Source of the DNA: DASSKK01 sp035690495
GTDB taxonomy: Bacteria > Actinomycetota > Actinomycetes > Propionibacteriales > Nocardioidaceae
Reading direction: 5' to 3'
Assembly: GCA_035690495.1 (NCBI GenBank)
Contig: DASSKK010000008.1
Location: 62,001-126,000 of the forward strand
Length of the DNA: 64,000 nucleotides
Shown here: in pieces, positions 17,592-26,191 of the stretch
Layout: each line of letters opens with the position of its first letter
How positions within the stretch are numbered: the first letter of the stretch is position 1
Notes under the pieces: model-generated
What the model saw: the letters and a program-made list of their open reading frames with translations, nothing else
The model's database searches: none
What the model was told of the DNA's origin: nothing
Position numbers and translations under genes: made by a program

Positions 17592-18947
17592 GTGACGCGG
17601 CTTTTCGGGACCGACGGTGTTCGGGGCCTCGCCAACGACGTGCTGACCGCCGAGCTCGCCCTCGACCTGTCGGTCGCCGCCGCGCATGTGCTCGGTGAGT
17701 CCGGCGAGCTGCAGCACGAGGGCCGGCAGCGGCCGCTGGCCGTGGTCGGCCGCGACCCGCGCATCTCCGGGCAGTTCCTCGAGGCGGCCGTGGTCGCCGG
17801 GCTGGCGTCGGCCGGCGTCGACGTGCTGCGCCTCGGCGTGCTCCCCACGCCGGGCACGGCGTACCTGACCGGTGCTCTCGACGCCGATCTGGGCGTGATG
17901 CTGTCGGCGAGCCACAACCCGATGCCGGACAACGGGCTCAAGTTCCTCGCCCGCGGTGGAGTGAAGCTCGACGACGCGATCGAGGTCGCCATCGAGCAGC
18001 GGCTGCGCGAGACGTGGGAGAGACCCACCGGCGGTCGCGTCGGCCGGATCGATGACCACGAGTCGGCCGTGGCCGACTACGCCGGCCACCTCGCCGGCAC
18101 CGTGTCCCGTCCATTGTCGGGAATCCGGGTGGTCCTCGACTGCGCTCATGGGGCCGCGTTCCGGGCCGGACCGCGGGCTCTGCGTGAGGCAGGAGCAGAC
18201 GTCGTCGCCATCTGTGACGAGCCGGACGGGCTGAACATCAACGACGGCTGCGGCTCCACGCATCTGGACGTGCTCCGCGAGGCGGTGGTCCGGCAGGGTG
18301 CCGACGTCGGCTTCGCGCTGGACGGCGACGCGGACCGGTGCCTGGCCGTCGACCACACCGGCGAGTTCGTCGACGGTGACCAGATCCTGGCGATCCTGGC
18401 CCTGGGCATGCGCGACGCCGGCACGCTCAAGGACGACACCGTCGTGGTCACCGTGATGAGCAACCTCGGGTTCGTGCAGGCGATGGGCCGCGAGGCGGTC
18501 GACGTCGTGCAGACCAAGGTCGGTGACCGCTACGTCCTGGAAGCCATGAAGGCATCCGGCTTCACGCTCGGCGGGGAGCAGTCGGGACACGTGATCATGA
18601 GCGACTACGCCACCACCGGCGACGGCATCCTCACCGCCTTGCAGGTGCTGGCCCGGATGGCCGCCACGCGGGCGTCGCTGCGCGAGCTCGCCGGGGTGAT
18701 GACCCGGCTGCCGCAGGTGCTCGTCAACGTGCCGGGGGTGGACAAGACCCGCACCGTGTCCGACACCGAGCTCGCCGCCGCGGTCGCCGCTGCCGAGACC
18801 GAGCTCGGGGAGTCCGGAAGGGTGCTGCTGCGTCCCTCCGGCACCGAGTCGCTGGTGCGGGTGATGGTCGAGGCCGCCTCCGCCGAGCAGGCGGCCGAGA
18901 TCGCGGATCGGCTGGCGGGCGTCGTACGCCGTCGGCTCGCCCTCTGA
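17592..18947 (+). CDS. glmM: Phosphoglucosamine mutase
   Basis: A 451-residue enzyme of the alpha-D-phosphohexomutase family. It converts glucosamine-6-phosphate to glucosamine-1-phosphate for UDP-GlcNAc and peptidoglycan. It opens with TRLFGTDGVRGLAN. The active-site phosphoserine is S107 in SASHNPMPDNG, the metal loop is LDGDADR, the sugar-specificity loop is GGEQSGH, and the phosphate-binding loop is RPSGTE near the C-terminus. I chose the GTG at 17592 after the GAGGAGGAGCAGCA purine run. An upstream extension to 17529 has no family similarity. glmS, the preceding step, lies 7 kb downstream. Confidence 0.97.
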   Translation: MTRLFGTDGVRGLANDVLTAELALDLSVAAAHVLGESGELQHEGRQRPLAVVGRDPRISGQFLEAAVVAGLASAGVDVLRLGVLPTPGTAYLTGALDADLGVMLSASHNPMPDNGLKFLARGGVKLDDAIEVAIEQRLRETWERPTGGRVGRIDDHESAVADYAGHLAGTVSRPLSGIRVVLDCAHGAAFRAGPRALREAGADVVAICDEPDGLNINDGCGSTHLDVLREAVVRQGADVGFALDGDADRCLAVDHTGEFVDGDQILAILALGMRDAGTLKDDTVVVTVMSNLGFVQAMGREAVDVVQTKVGDRYVLEAMKASGFTLGGEQSGHVIMSDYATTGDGILTALQVLARMAATRASLRELAGVMTRLPQVLVNVPGVDKTRTVSDTELAAAVAAAETELGESGRVLLRPSGTESLVRVMVEAASAEQAAEIADRLAGVVRRRLAL

Positions 18948-18988
18948 GCGCGGCCGATAACGGGGTGCGGGGCGGCGAGCGAGAGCCG

Positions 18989-18994
18989 TAGGGT
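18989..18994 (+). promoter_or_regulatory. Candidate -10 box (TAGGGT) for a leaderless GNAT transcript
   Basis: TAGGGT lies eight bases before the GTG at 19003, and no ribosome binding site is visible in between. Confidence 0.35.
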
Positions 18995-19002
18995 GCCCGA
19001 TC

Positions 19003-19998
19003 GTGGACATTCGCGAGATCGACCCGCACGACGAGAGGCTGGTCCGCCGGTTCTGGGAGATCGGTCAGGCGGCGGAGGACGCCTACCGCGTCGTCGACAT
19101 GTTCTGGCCGTGGGAGTCCGCGTGGGCGATGCTCACCTCGACGAGCGCGACTTCGAAGGCCGTCCTGCTCGGCGCCTTCGACGCAGCGGCGATGTGCGGG
19201 ACTGCCATGGTCGACCTCCCGCTGCGGGACAACACGCATCTGGCGAACGCCGAGGTGTACGTCGATCCGCCGCGTCAGCGCCGAGGCGTGGGCCGGGCCC
19301 TGCTCGGCGCCGTCGAGGACGTCGCCCGCCGTCACGGTCGCCGTACCCTCGTGGTGGACGCCAGCGCACCGGTCGGGGCGGACTCCGCCGGCCTCGCCTT
19401 CGGCCGCGCGATGGGCTTCACCGAGGCCATCGAGGAGGGCACCAAGACCGTCGACCTTCCCGCCACCGAGCATCTGTGGGACGACCTCGCCGACGAGGCG
19501 GCGCCCCACCACCGCGACTACAGCATCGTCACCTGGGTGGGCCCCGTCCCACCGGAGTACGTCGCGGGCTACTGCACGCTGGAGGCGGCCTTCGTCGACG
19601 AGGCACCCATGGGGGAGCTGGAGGTCGAGGCGGAGGTGTGGGACGAGCAACGGCTGCGCGACCGGGAGCGCCGCACGTATGCCGCCGGCCGCCGTGACAT
19701 CGCCACGATCGCCCTCGATCGGCGCGGAGAGGTCGTGGGCAGCAGCCTGGTCTTCGTCAACGAGCACAAGCTGGCGCTCGGCTTCCAGTCCGGGACCCTG
19801 GTGATGCCGGGGCACCGGGGGCACCGGCTCGGGATGGCGATGAAGGTCGACAACCAGCGGGCCGTGCGCAAGCACTTCCCCGAGTGCCACACCATCCTCA
19901 CCGGCAACGCGACCGTGAACGCCGCGATGAACGCGATCAACGACCGGCTCGGGTTCCGGGTCGTCGAGCGCGGCGTCGAGCTGCAGAAGGCGTTGTGA
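19003..19998 (+). CDS. GNAT-family N-acetyltransferase, two-domain (tandem copy 1)
   Basis: A 331-residue protein with two GNAT-like halves. The acetyl-CoA pyrophosphate loop in half 1 is VDPPRQRRGVGRALL (about 86-100). Half 2 has MPGHRGHRLGMAMK (about 267-280). The ending is NDRLGFRVVERGVELQK, as in the MSMEG_5275/Rv-type double-GNAT acetyltransferases of actinobacteria. The acceptor is unknown. The stop overlaps the start of the next gene by GTGA (19995-19998). That next gene is a clear paralogue, so this pair is a local duplication. Confidence 0.82.
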   Translation: MDIREIDPHDERLVRRFWEIGQAAEDAYRVVDMFWPWESAWAMLTSTSATSKAVLLGAFDAAAMCGTAMVDLPLRDNTHLANAEVYVDPPRQRRGVGRALLGAVEDVARRHGRRTLVVDASAPVGADSAGLAFGRAMGFTEAIEEGTKTVDLPATEHLWDDLADEAAPHHRDYSIVTWVGPVPPEYVAGYCTLEAAFVDEAPMGELEVEAEVWDEQRLRDRERRTYAAGRRDIATIALDRRGEVVGSSLVFVNEHKLALGFQSGTLVMPGHRGHRLGMAMKVDNQRAVRKHFPECHTILTGNATVNAAMNAINDRLGFRVVERGVELQKAL

Positions 19999-21017
19999 CG
20001 GCTGTGCGCATCGAGCAGCTGGACGCCGCGAACCCCGAGACGATGGCGGCCTGGCACCGCACCTTCGCCGCGGCGAGCACCCACGACCGCGAGTACGGCG
20101 TGCCCTGGGCGCTGGAGGAGAAGCGGGCGCGTCTGCTCGGCCACACGCCCGGGGAGAAGCTGATCGGCTTCGCCGGCTACGTCGACGACGAGCTCGTCAG
20201 CACCGGGACCCTGTGGCTGCCGCTACGCGACAACCTGCACCTGGCCGGCGCCGAGGTGTGCACCGATCCTGAGCACCGCGAACGCGGCCACGGGTCGGAG
20301 ATGCTCACCCACCTGACCCAGCGGGCACACGAGGAGAACCGGCGGACGCTGCATGCCGAGGCGGCGGTGCCCTACGAGGGTCCCGCCGACGGCGCCGGTC
20401 ATCGCAACGCGGACTTCCTCACGCACCGTGGCTTCACCGTCGGGATCGGCGACGTGATGCGGGTGTTGGAGCTGCCCGCCGACGTCGACCTGCTGGAGAG
20501 GCTCGCCGACGAAGCGGCCCCGCACCATGCGGCGTACACGTTGCGCCAGTTCGCTGGACCGGTGCCCGACGACGTCATCGCGTCGTTCGGGACGCTGATC
20601 GGCACACTGATGACCGAGGCGCCGACCGGTCAGCTGGAGCTGGAGCCGGAGGTCTTCGACGCGGACCGGATCCGCGCCGAGGAGAGCGTGCTCGCCGAGG
20701 CCGGCCGCACCAAGCACACCACGATCGCGGTCGCCCGGGACGGGACCGTGGCGGCGTATTCCGAGCTGGTGGTGCCGGCGCACGATCCGGGTCGGGTGTA
20801 CCAGTGGGGCACGCTGGTGCGCCGCGACCACCGCGGCCACCGGCTCGGGACGGCCACCAAGGCACGCAACCTGCTGTGGGTGCAGGCCCAGCATCCCGAC
20901 CGGACGTTGCTGGTCACCTACAACGCCGAGGTGAACAGCCACATGGTCTCGATCAACGACGCGATGGGCTTCCGGCCGGTCGAGCGTCTGGTGGAGTTCC
21001 AGCGGAAGCTCGGGTGA
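19995..21017 (+). CDS. GNAT-family N-acetyltransferase, two-domain (tandem copy 2)
   Basis: A 340-residue paralogue of the preceding gene. It shares LPLRDN.HLA.AEV, then LADEAAPHH, GPVP, EAP.G.LE.E.EV and the ending NDAMGFRPVERLVEFQRKLG. The CoA loops are TDPEHRERGHGSEML and RRDHRGHRLGTATK. It starts at GTG 19995, coupled to copy 1. Its last 65 bp overlap tail-to-tail with the phosphoesterase gene on the other strand, an unusually long convergent overlap. Confidence 0.82.
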   Translation: MTAVRIEQLDAANPETMAAWHRTFAAASTHDREYGVPWALEEKRARLLGHTPGEKLIGFAGYVDDELVSTGTLWLPLRDNLHLAGAEVCTDPEHRERGHGSEMLTHLTQRAHEENRRTLHAEAAVPYEGPADGAGHRNADFLTHRGFTVGIGDVMRVLELPADVDLLERLADEAAPHHAAYTLRQFAGPVPDDVIASFGTLIGTLMTEAPTGQLELEPEVFDADRIRAEESVLAEAGRTKHTTIAVARDGTVAAYSELVVPAHDPGRVYQWGTLVRRDHRGHRLGTATKARNLLWVQAQHPDRTLLVTYNAEVNSHMVSINDAMGFRPVERLVEFQRKLG

Positions 21018-22353
21018 GGTGGGCCTCGAGCAGCTCGGGCAGGATCTCCGGGGTGTGCACGACCAGGTCCTCCGGAGGCGAGTCGAGCAGCTCGCCGTAC
21101 TGGCCGAGCTCGAAGTCGCTGCCGGTCACCCGATAGCGACGCTCGTCGTCCGGCGGCTTCCCGCCCACCATCAGCTGGCCGTCGCTCTGGGTGACACCGT
21201 CGCCGACCACGTGCAGTCGCCCGAACCGGCCCCGGGCTGCGCGCCGGCTGCGGGCGGCGTACTCGCGGCTGCTGCCGATCCGCACCATCCGGCGCAGCTG
21301 TGCGCCGGTGAGCGTGCACGTCGCTGCGTTCCCGGGCGAGCTGGTCGCGGCCCAGACGTCCCCGCGGGTGAGGGTGCCGGCGGCCAGGCCGGCGGTGCAG
21401 TGCAGCCCGACCACCAGCCCCAACTCGGCCGGGTACGTCGAGAGCAGCGCCTGCGCGAGCAAGCGGGCCACGGGGCTGTCCTCGCCGGGCTCGGCCCAGG
21501 GTGCCGCCTGGTCGAGGACGCCCACCGGCTCGGCGAGCCACGCGTCCAGGTCTCGCTCGCATGCGGCGAGCTCGTCGAGCACGACGGGGTCTGGCGAGAC
21601 GTCCTCGCCGACCGGCTCGACCCGCATGTCCACGACCCGGACGCCGTCGGCGTCGATCTCGAGCCGGACCCGGCCCAGGTGCTCGGCGTAGCAGCCGGCC
21701 TGGACGATCGGGATCCCGCTCTCGGGGGCCCCGCCGTCGAGCAGGTGGTGGGTATGGCCGCCGACGATGACGTCCACGAGCCCGCGCAGGTGCCAGGACA
21801 CGCCGCGGTCGTGCTCCAGACCGGCGTGGCTGAGCATGACGACGACATCGGCGCCGTCGGCGCGCAAGGTGCGTGCGGCACGGGTGCACGCGGTCAGCCG
21901 GCCGCGCTCGGCCAGGCCGAAGTCGTCGTAGGCGGAGTAGTAGTCGGTGATGCCGATGACCCCGACACGCAGGTCACCGGTCTTCAGCAGGCGGTACGGC
22001 GCCGCGCCCGCCGGTGTCTCACCCGCTGCGTCGGTCAGGTCGCAGACCAGTGGCGCCGACCCGAGGGCCTCGGCGTAGTGGGGCAGCTGACCTGGTCCGT
22101 AGCGGAACAGGCCGCCGTTGCCGACCACGGCCGCGTCGACCCCGGCGGCGCCGAGCAGCCGCCAGCCGGCGACCCCCTTGGTGAGCGCGGACAGCCGGAC
22201 GCTGGACTCCTCGACGTCGCCGCCGTCGAGCACGAGCATCGGGTGGTCTGCCTCTGCCCGGATCTGACGTGCTCGTGCGGACAGCCGGGCCAGGCCCTCG
22301 AACCGGCCGTGGACGTCGTTCCAGTGCAACAGCTCCAGCGTCCGCGTGGTCAT
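20953..22353 (-). CDS. 5'-nucleotidase/UshA-type metallophosphoesterase with altered active-site motif
   Basis: A 466-residue protein. The N-terminal calcineurin-like domain has LLHWNDVHGR (metal ligands Asp and His), LDGGDVEES (bridging Asp), MLSHAGLEHD and GGHTHH. The C-terminal nucleotidase domain includes NAATCTLTGAQLRRM and YRVTGSDFEL. The canonical GNHE motif, whose His stabilises the transition state in UshA, reads GNGG here (about residue 88), so catalysis may be changed. No signal peptide is visible, so it may be cytoplasmic, as in the YunD group. The ATG at 22353 (MTTRTLELLHWND) fits the family; a longer reading to 22500 does not. Confidence 0.82.
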   Translation of the reverse strand: MTTRTLELLHWNDVHGRFEGLARLSARARQIRAEADHPMLVLDGGDVEESSVRLSALTKGVAGWRLLGAAGVDAAVVGNGGLFRYGPGQLPHYAEALGSAPLVCDLTDAAGETPAGAAPYRLLKTGDLRVGVIGITDYYSAYDDFGLAERGRLTACTRAARTLRADGADVVVMLSHAGLEHDRGVSWHLRGLVDVIVGGHTHHLLDGGAPESGIPIVQAGCYAEHLGRVRLEIDADGVRVVDMRVEPVGEDVSPDPVVLDELAACERDLDAWLAEPVGVLDQAAPWAEPGEDSPVARLLAQALLSTYPAELGLVVGLHCTAGLAAGTLTRGDVWAATSSPGNAATCTLTGAQLRRMVRIGSSREYAARSRRAARGRFGRLHVVGDGVTQSDGQLMVGGKPPDDERRYRVTGSDFELGQYGELLDSPPEDLVVHTPEILPELLEAHLTRASAGTPPDARPAGSPSRR

Positions 22354-22419
22354 GGCCGCGATTGTGGCATCAGGGGTAGGCGCCGTCGTACGCCGTCCCT
22401 CCGAATCGACGTCAGAAGC

Positions 22420-22476
22420 GGTCAAGTGACCGGTCGTGACAGCGATTCTCGGGCGCCGACCTGCACAACCGGTCAC
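22420..22476. promoter_or_regulatory. Nested inverted repeats upstream of the metallophosphoesterase
   Basis: GGTCA-AG-TGACC (22420-22431) is a perfect small palindrome. GTGACCGGT (22426-22434) recurs inverted as ACCGGTCAC (22468-22476). Both lie in the 162-bp gap upstream of the gene starting at 22353. This is a candidate operator with no known regulator. Confidence 0.35.
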
Positions 22477-22515
22477 ATGAACGGCTGTGACGACGCGCAC
22501 GGCGCCGGAGCCGGC

Positions 22516-23490
22516 TCAGAACGTGCGGACTCTGCCGGTGGGCACGATCCGGGACCACACCACTCGTTGCACGAGAAGCGTCGCCGTCCCGGCCAGGATC
22601 AGGCCGAGCAGGTTGACCCCGAGCTGGATCGCCGCGTTGTTGACCTCCCACCACACTCCGGTGCCGATGCACAGCGCGATCGTGCCCGCGGCCGGGACCG
22701 TCGTCACCGAGATGAACACGCCGATCAGCGTCCCGGACTTCGAGCTGGTCAGGGCGAGCACCCCGGCGATCCCGGCGAGCACCGCGATCAGGAACGACCA
22801 GACGCCCGGCTGGATGATGAATGCCGTGGCCTGACCGTTCGCGGCGTCGTGGGCGCTCACGCCCCCGGTCAGGAAGGCGAGGAACCACAAGGGGGTGGCG
22901 ATCGCGATGGCGAGAACGTAGCCGAGGGCGAGCGTGCTCGCGCCCTGGCGCAGCAGACCCGGTCGCCCTCGTGCGAGCGCCACGCAGATCGCCGCGACCG
23001 GCGAGAACTCCGGGCCCACGACCATCGCGCCCACGATCAGGATCTGCTGGTCGAGCAGCCGCCCTGCGCCGGCGATCAGAGTAGCCAGGGTCAAGAAGGC
23101 GCAGAACGACCACGACAACCGGCTCTCCTTGTCGACCCGGTTCTCCACGACGTCCCAGACCACGCCGTCGTCCGGCTCGCCGGGTGCGGCGTGCTCTGCT
23201 TCGACGGCCGCGTCGGAGATCAGTGTGGACGGCTCCGAGAGCATGATCGAGCCGTCGTGGCGCAGACCCAGCCGGTGCAACGCGGCCACCACCGGGTTGG
23301 CGCCTTCGCGGGCCACGTCCGCGATCACCATCGTGCCCGGCGGCTTGGTGTAGCCGTTCTCGAACACCGCGACGTTCGTCACCGTCTCGTCGCGGTCGAA
23401 CAGGTCCACCACGTCCTGGACCCGGTCGCCGGGCACTCGCAGCTGGAGATGCAGCACGAGGACATTCTCGCAGCGGTGACGCACCGACAT
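22516..23490 (-). CDS. DUF389 family membrane protein
   Basis: A 324-residue protein. Residues about 10-95 are the soluble DUF389 head (LHLQLRVPGDRVQDVVDLFD, then VTNVAVFENGYTKPPG), and about 135-320 contain six hydrophobic segments. The family signature ILIVGAMVVGPEFSPVAAICVALARG is intact, as is SKSGTLIGVFISVTTVPAAG. Function is unknown; some relatives are called hydrophobic or stress-linked proteins. The start is MSVRHRCEN at 23490. A GTG at 23458 (VLHLQLRV) is an equally good alternative and would match the common family N-terminus better. It lies 20 bp downstream of coaA on the same strand. Confidence 0.82.
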   Translation of the reverse strand: MSVRHRCENVLVLHLQLRVPGDRVQDVVDLFDRDETVTNVAVFENGYTKPPGTMVIADVAREGANPVVAALHRLGLRHDGSIMLSEPSTLISDAAVEAEHAAPGEPDDGVVWDVVENRVDKESRLSWSFCAFLTLATLIAGAGRLLDQQILIVGAMVVGPEFSPVAAICVALARGRPGLLRQGASTLALGYVLAIAIATPLWFLAFLTGGVSAHDAANGQATAFIIQPGVWSFLIAVLAGIAGVLALTSSKSGTLIGVFISVTTVPAAGTIALCIGTGVWWEVNNAAIQLGVNLLGLILAGTATLLVQRVVWSRIVPTGRVRTF

Positions 23491-23510
23491 CGGGACGCCG
23501 GGCGGGTCGT

Positions 23511-24503
23511 TCAGAGCTTGCGGAGGCGGACCCAGCGCACCGAGTGGTCGGCCGCCTTCCGCAGCACCAGCGTGGCGCGTCCGCGGGTGGGCTGCACATT
23601 CTGCTTCAGGTTGGGTCCGTTGATCTCGTCCCAGATCCGGTTCGCCTCGGCGACCGCCTCGGTCTCGGTGAGGCCGGCGTAGCGGGCGAAGTACGACGCC
23701 GGGTCGCGGAACGCGGTTCCCCGCAGGCGCAGGAAGCGGTCGACGTACCACGCCTTGATGTCGGCGGTCGCCGCATCGACGTACACCGAGAAGTCGAAGA
23801 AGTCGCTGATGGCCAGCCCGGTCCGGCCGTCATCCCGGACCCGTGCCGGGGTGAGCACGTTCAGCCCCTCGATGATCACGATGTCGGGGCTCTCCACCAC
23901 GACGGTCCGCTCCGGGACGACGTCGTAGGTCAGGTGGGAGTACGTCGGCGCCTCGACGCTGTCCTTCCCCGACTTGATGTCGATCACGAACCGCAGCAGC
24001 GCCTTGCGGTCGTAGGACTCCGGGAAGCCCTTGCGGGTCAGCAGGCCGCGGCGCTCCAGCTCGGCGTTCGGGTAGAGGAACCCATCGGTCGTCACCAGCT
24101 CCACCCGCGGGTGCGCCGGCCAGTGCGCGAGCATCTGCTGCAGCACCCGGGCGGTGGTGGACTTGCCGACCGCGACCGAGCCGGCCAGCCCGATCACGAA
24201 CGGTGTGCGCGGCGGCTGCGGCTGGTCGAGGAACTCCTCCTGGGCGCGGTAGAGGGCGCCGGCCTTCTCGACGTACATCGACAGCAGCCGCGACAGCGGC
24301 AGATACACCTTGCGCACCTCGTCGATGTCGAGCTGGTCCCCGAGCCCGCGCAGCCGCTCGATCTCCTCCGGGGTGAGCGGCTGCTCGGTGGAGGCACCCC
24401 GGGCGGCCCAGGTGGCGCGGTCGAGCTCGACGTACGGCGAGCTCTGCGAGCTGTCGTTCGGCGAGTTCTCGGATCCGCCGTTCGCGTCCTGAGGCCGAGC
24501 CAT
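23511..24503 (-). CDS. coaA: Pantothenate kinase, type I
   Basis: A 330-residue kinase catalysing the first step of CoA synthesis. The P-loop is GSVAVGKSTTAR (about residues 105-116). Also present are LVTTDGFLYPNAELERRGL with the catalytic Asp, KGFPESYD, IKSGKDSVEAPTYSHLTYDVVP, and NLKQNVQPTRGRATLVLRK at the C-terminus. Type I enzymes are feedback-inhibited by CoA. The first 35 residues (NGGSENSPNDSSQSSPY) are a polar extension. I chose the ATG at 24503 over 24530, since the family N-terminus begins near PYVELDR. It is divergent from the next gene across 146 bp. Confidence 0.97.
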   Translation of the reverse strand: MARPQDANGGSENSPNDSSQSSPYVELDRATWAARGASTEQPLTPEEIERLRGLGDQLDIDEVRKVYLPLSRLLSMYVEKAGALYRAQEEFLDQPQPPRTPFVIGLAGSVAVGKSTTARVLQQMLAHWPAHPRVELVTTDGFLYPNAELERRGLLTRKGFPESYDRKALLRFVIDIKSGKDSVEAPTYSHLTYDVVPERTVVVESPDIVIIEGLNVLTPARVRDDGRTGLAISDFFDFSVYVDAATADIKAWYVDRFLRLRGTAFRDPASYFARYAGLTETEAVAEANRIWDEINGPNLKQNVQPTRGRATLVLRKAADHSVRWVRLRKL

Positions 24504-24649
24504 GCGGCATTCTTGCGCACCGACGGGCAACGGCGGCGAGCAGGCCCGTGCCGCCTCCGGATCATCCCTGTGGACAACTTCTGCGGGCTCTGCGCGATAC
24601 GTGGGACCGTGAGCGGCAGCCGAACCGACATCGCCTCCGAGGAGCTGTC

Positions 24650-25522
24650 ATGCGTGACTTCCCGACCCACCCGACCTGTGCGCCCGTCCCGCTGGAGCCT
24701 TTCGGCGACGACGGGCCTGACTGGTACGACGTCGCAGAGCCTGCCTACCCGTCAGGGGGACTCGATCGGCTGACCCATCTCGTGCTCGTGGACGGGCGGC
24801 TCGTCGACGTGTGGACCGAGCCCGTTCAGGACACGCGGTGGATGAGGTTCGCCGAACGGTTCGACCGGGAGCGGTCGCTGGCCTTCGTCGAGCCCCGGCC
24901 GCTCGAGCCGCCGAAGGCGCCGTACGACCAGATCCTGGACTGGCTGGACATGCTGGTGGGCGGCCTTGCTGCCGTCGACGGCCTGGACGGCGAGCCGTTG
25001 GCCGCCGAGGGTCTCGCGCTGCCGCTCGACTCGCTCGACATCCGGGCTCGGCACCGGCTCGAGTCCGCGGCCGGGATCCTGGAGCGTGCCGGCGAGCAGT
25101 TCCCCGACGTGGAGATGGGCATCGTGCTCCGGCGTGCGCTCTGCACGGTCTGGGACACCGAGCCGGAAGTGGTCCTGCGCGCCGCCTCGTCCGCCCACGT
25201 GGCGGCAGGCATCTGCTGGGCGGTGGGCAAGGCCAACGGCGCCTTCGCCCCGCACGGGCACCTGACCCAGAGCGGCCTCGGCGAGGCGCTGGGCCTGCCC
25301 TGCCGGCTGTCCACGCCGGGACCCACGATGCGTCGGGCATTGCGCGGCATGCTGTCGGCCTTCCCGACCTCGCAGGCCGGGCGTCCGGAGGACTGCCCCG
25401 ACCTGCTCCCGCTCGGCCGCACCGACCTGTTGACCTCCTCCACGCTCCGGCTTCTGATCCGGCTGCGCGACCGGGCCCGGGCTGCGAAGGCGTCGCACGA
25501 CCCCCAGCCGGTTCTACCGTGA
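24650..25522 (+). CDS. Conserved hypothetical protein
   Basis: A 290-residue, mostly helical soluble protein that I do not recognise with confidence. No signal peptide, TM segment or catalytic motif is visible. The most structured part is about residues 150-260, with RHRLESAAGILERAGEQF and then AAGICWAVGKANGAFAPHGH followed by a helix-turn-helix-like LTQSGLGEALGLP. The WAVGKAN block recalls uncharacterised DUF6398-type domains; that is a weak impression. ATG at 24650 with GAGGAGCTG upstream. It is followed after 17 bp by the VapBC pair. Confidence 0.65.
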   Translation: MRDFPTHPTCAPVPLEPFGDDGPDWYDVAEPAYPSGGLDRLTHLVLVDGRLVDVWTEPVQDTRWMRFAERFDRERSLAFVEPRPLEPPKAPYDQILDWLDMLVGGLAAVDGLDGEPLAAEGLALPLDSLDIRARHRLESAAGILERAGEQFPDVEMGIVLRRALCTVWDTEPEVVLRAASSAHVAAGICWAVGKANGAFAPHGHLTQSGLGEALGLPCRLSTPGPTMRRALRGMLSAFPTSQAGRPEDCPDLLPLGRTDLLTSSTLRLLIRLRDRARAAKASHDPQPVLP

Positions 25523-25526
25523 GGGG

Positions 25527-25532
25527 TAGAAT
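25527..25532 (+). promoter_or_regulatory. Candidate -10 box (TAGAAT) for a leaderless vapBC transcript
   Basis: TAGAAT lies seven bases upstream of the antitoxin GTG at 25540, so transcription would start at the initiation codon. Confidence 0.45.
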
Positions 25533-25539
25533 CGCCGGT

Positions 25540-25782
25540 GTGCCCGCCCTGAACATCAAGGATCCGGAGGTCCACCGGATGGCGCACGAGCTCGCCGAGC
25601 GTCGGCACACCAGCGCGACCGGCGCCGTCCGCGAGGCGCTGCGGGAGGCCCTCGAGCGGGAGCGTGCCGACAGGTCCGGGCTCGCTGAGCGCCTGATGGA
25701 GATCGGCAGAATGTCCGCGGCCAGGCCCGGACCATTCTTGACCGATGACGACCTGTACGACGAGCGGGGCTTGCCCAAGTGA
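25540..25782 (+). CDS. VapB-family (Rv0623-type) antitoxin
   Basis: An 80-residue protein opening PALNIKDPEVHRMAHELAER, then HTSATGAVREALREALERER. This is the ribbon-helix-helix DNA-binding domain of the Rv0623/VapB antitoxins. The C-terminal part (PGPFLTDDDLYDERGLPK) is the toxin-neutralising tail. It should bind and block the downstream PIN toxin and repress its own promoter. GTG start at 25540; the stop overlaps the toxin start (GTGA, 25779-25782). Confidence 0.88.
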   Translation: MPALNIKDPEVHRMAHELAERRHTSATGAVREALREALERERADRSGLAERLMEIGRMSAARPGPFLTDDDLYDERGLPK

Positions 25783-26168
25783 TCGTCGACTCCTCGGCCC
25801 TGGTGGCCATTTTGCGCCAGGAGCCTGACGCGCAGCAGTTCAGCGATGTCCTGCACTCGGCGCCGGCCGCGGCGATCTCGGCGGCGACCGTTGTGGAGAT
25901 CTCGGTGGTGGCCGGGCCCACACGCCATGGCGACTTGGATGATCTGCTGACCGAGGCACACATGCAGGTGGTCGCCTTCGATCGCGAACACGCCCTTGCC
26001 GCGCGGGAGGCTTACGCCCGGTTCGGGAAGGGCTCGGGCTCGCAGGCACGGCTGAACTTCGGCGACTGCCTCTCCTACGCGCTTGCCAAGGTCACCGGCC
26101 GGCCGCTGCTGTTCAAGGGCGACGACTTCACTCACACCGACGTCACCGCGGCGTACCTTCCCCGCTGA
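25779..26168 (+). CDS. VapC-family PIN-domain ribonuclease toxin
   Basis: A 129-residue PIN nuclease. The acidic metal-binding residues are in place: Asp in IVDSSALVAIL (D4), Glu in VVEISVV (about 41), Asp in NFGDCLSYALAK (about 96) and Asp in LLFKGDDFTHTD (about 115). VapC toxins cleave tRNA or rRNA. The GDCLSYALAK-GDDF pattern places it with the Rv0624-type partner of Rv0623 antitoxins. GTG start at 25779, coupled to the antitoxin. Nothing suggests inactivation. Confidence 0.9.
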   Translation: MIVDSSALVAILRQEPDAQQFSDVLHSAPAAAISAATVVEISVVAGPTRHGDLDDLLTEAHMQVVAFDREHALAAREAYARFGKGSGSQARLNFGDCLSYALAKVTGRPLLFKGDDFTHTDVTAAYLPR

Positions 26169-26178
26169 GCCGCACCGG

Positions 26179-26184
26179 TAGGAT
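26179..26184 (+). promoter_or_regulatory. Candidate -10 box (TAGGAT) for a leaderless glmS transcript
   Basis: TAGGAT lies seven bases before the glmS ATG. The 23-bp gap after vapC leaves no room for a glmS ribozyme, so control must come from elsewhere. Confidence 0.45.
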
Positions 26185-26191
26185 TCCGGCC

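Noticed and set aside
16458..19010. Minus-strand open frame of 850 codons across rplM, rpsI and glmM
   Set aside because: Antisense to three certain genes; low-complexity composition and no recognisable fold.
26169..26191. Possible glmS ribozyme/riboswitch
   Set aside because: Only 23 bp separate vapC and glmS, far too short.
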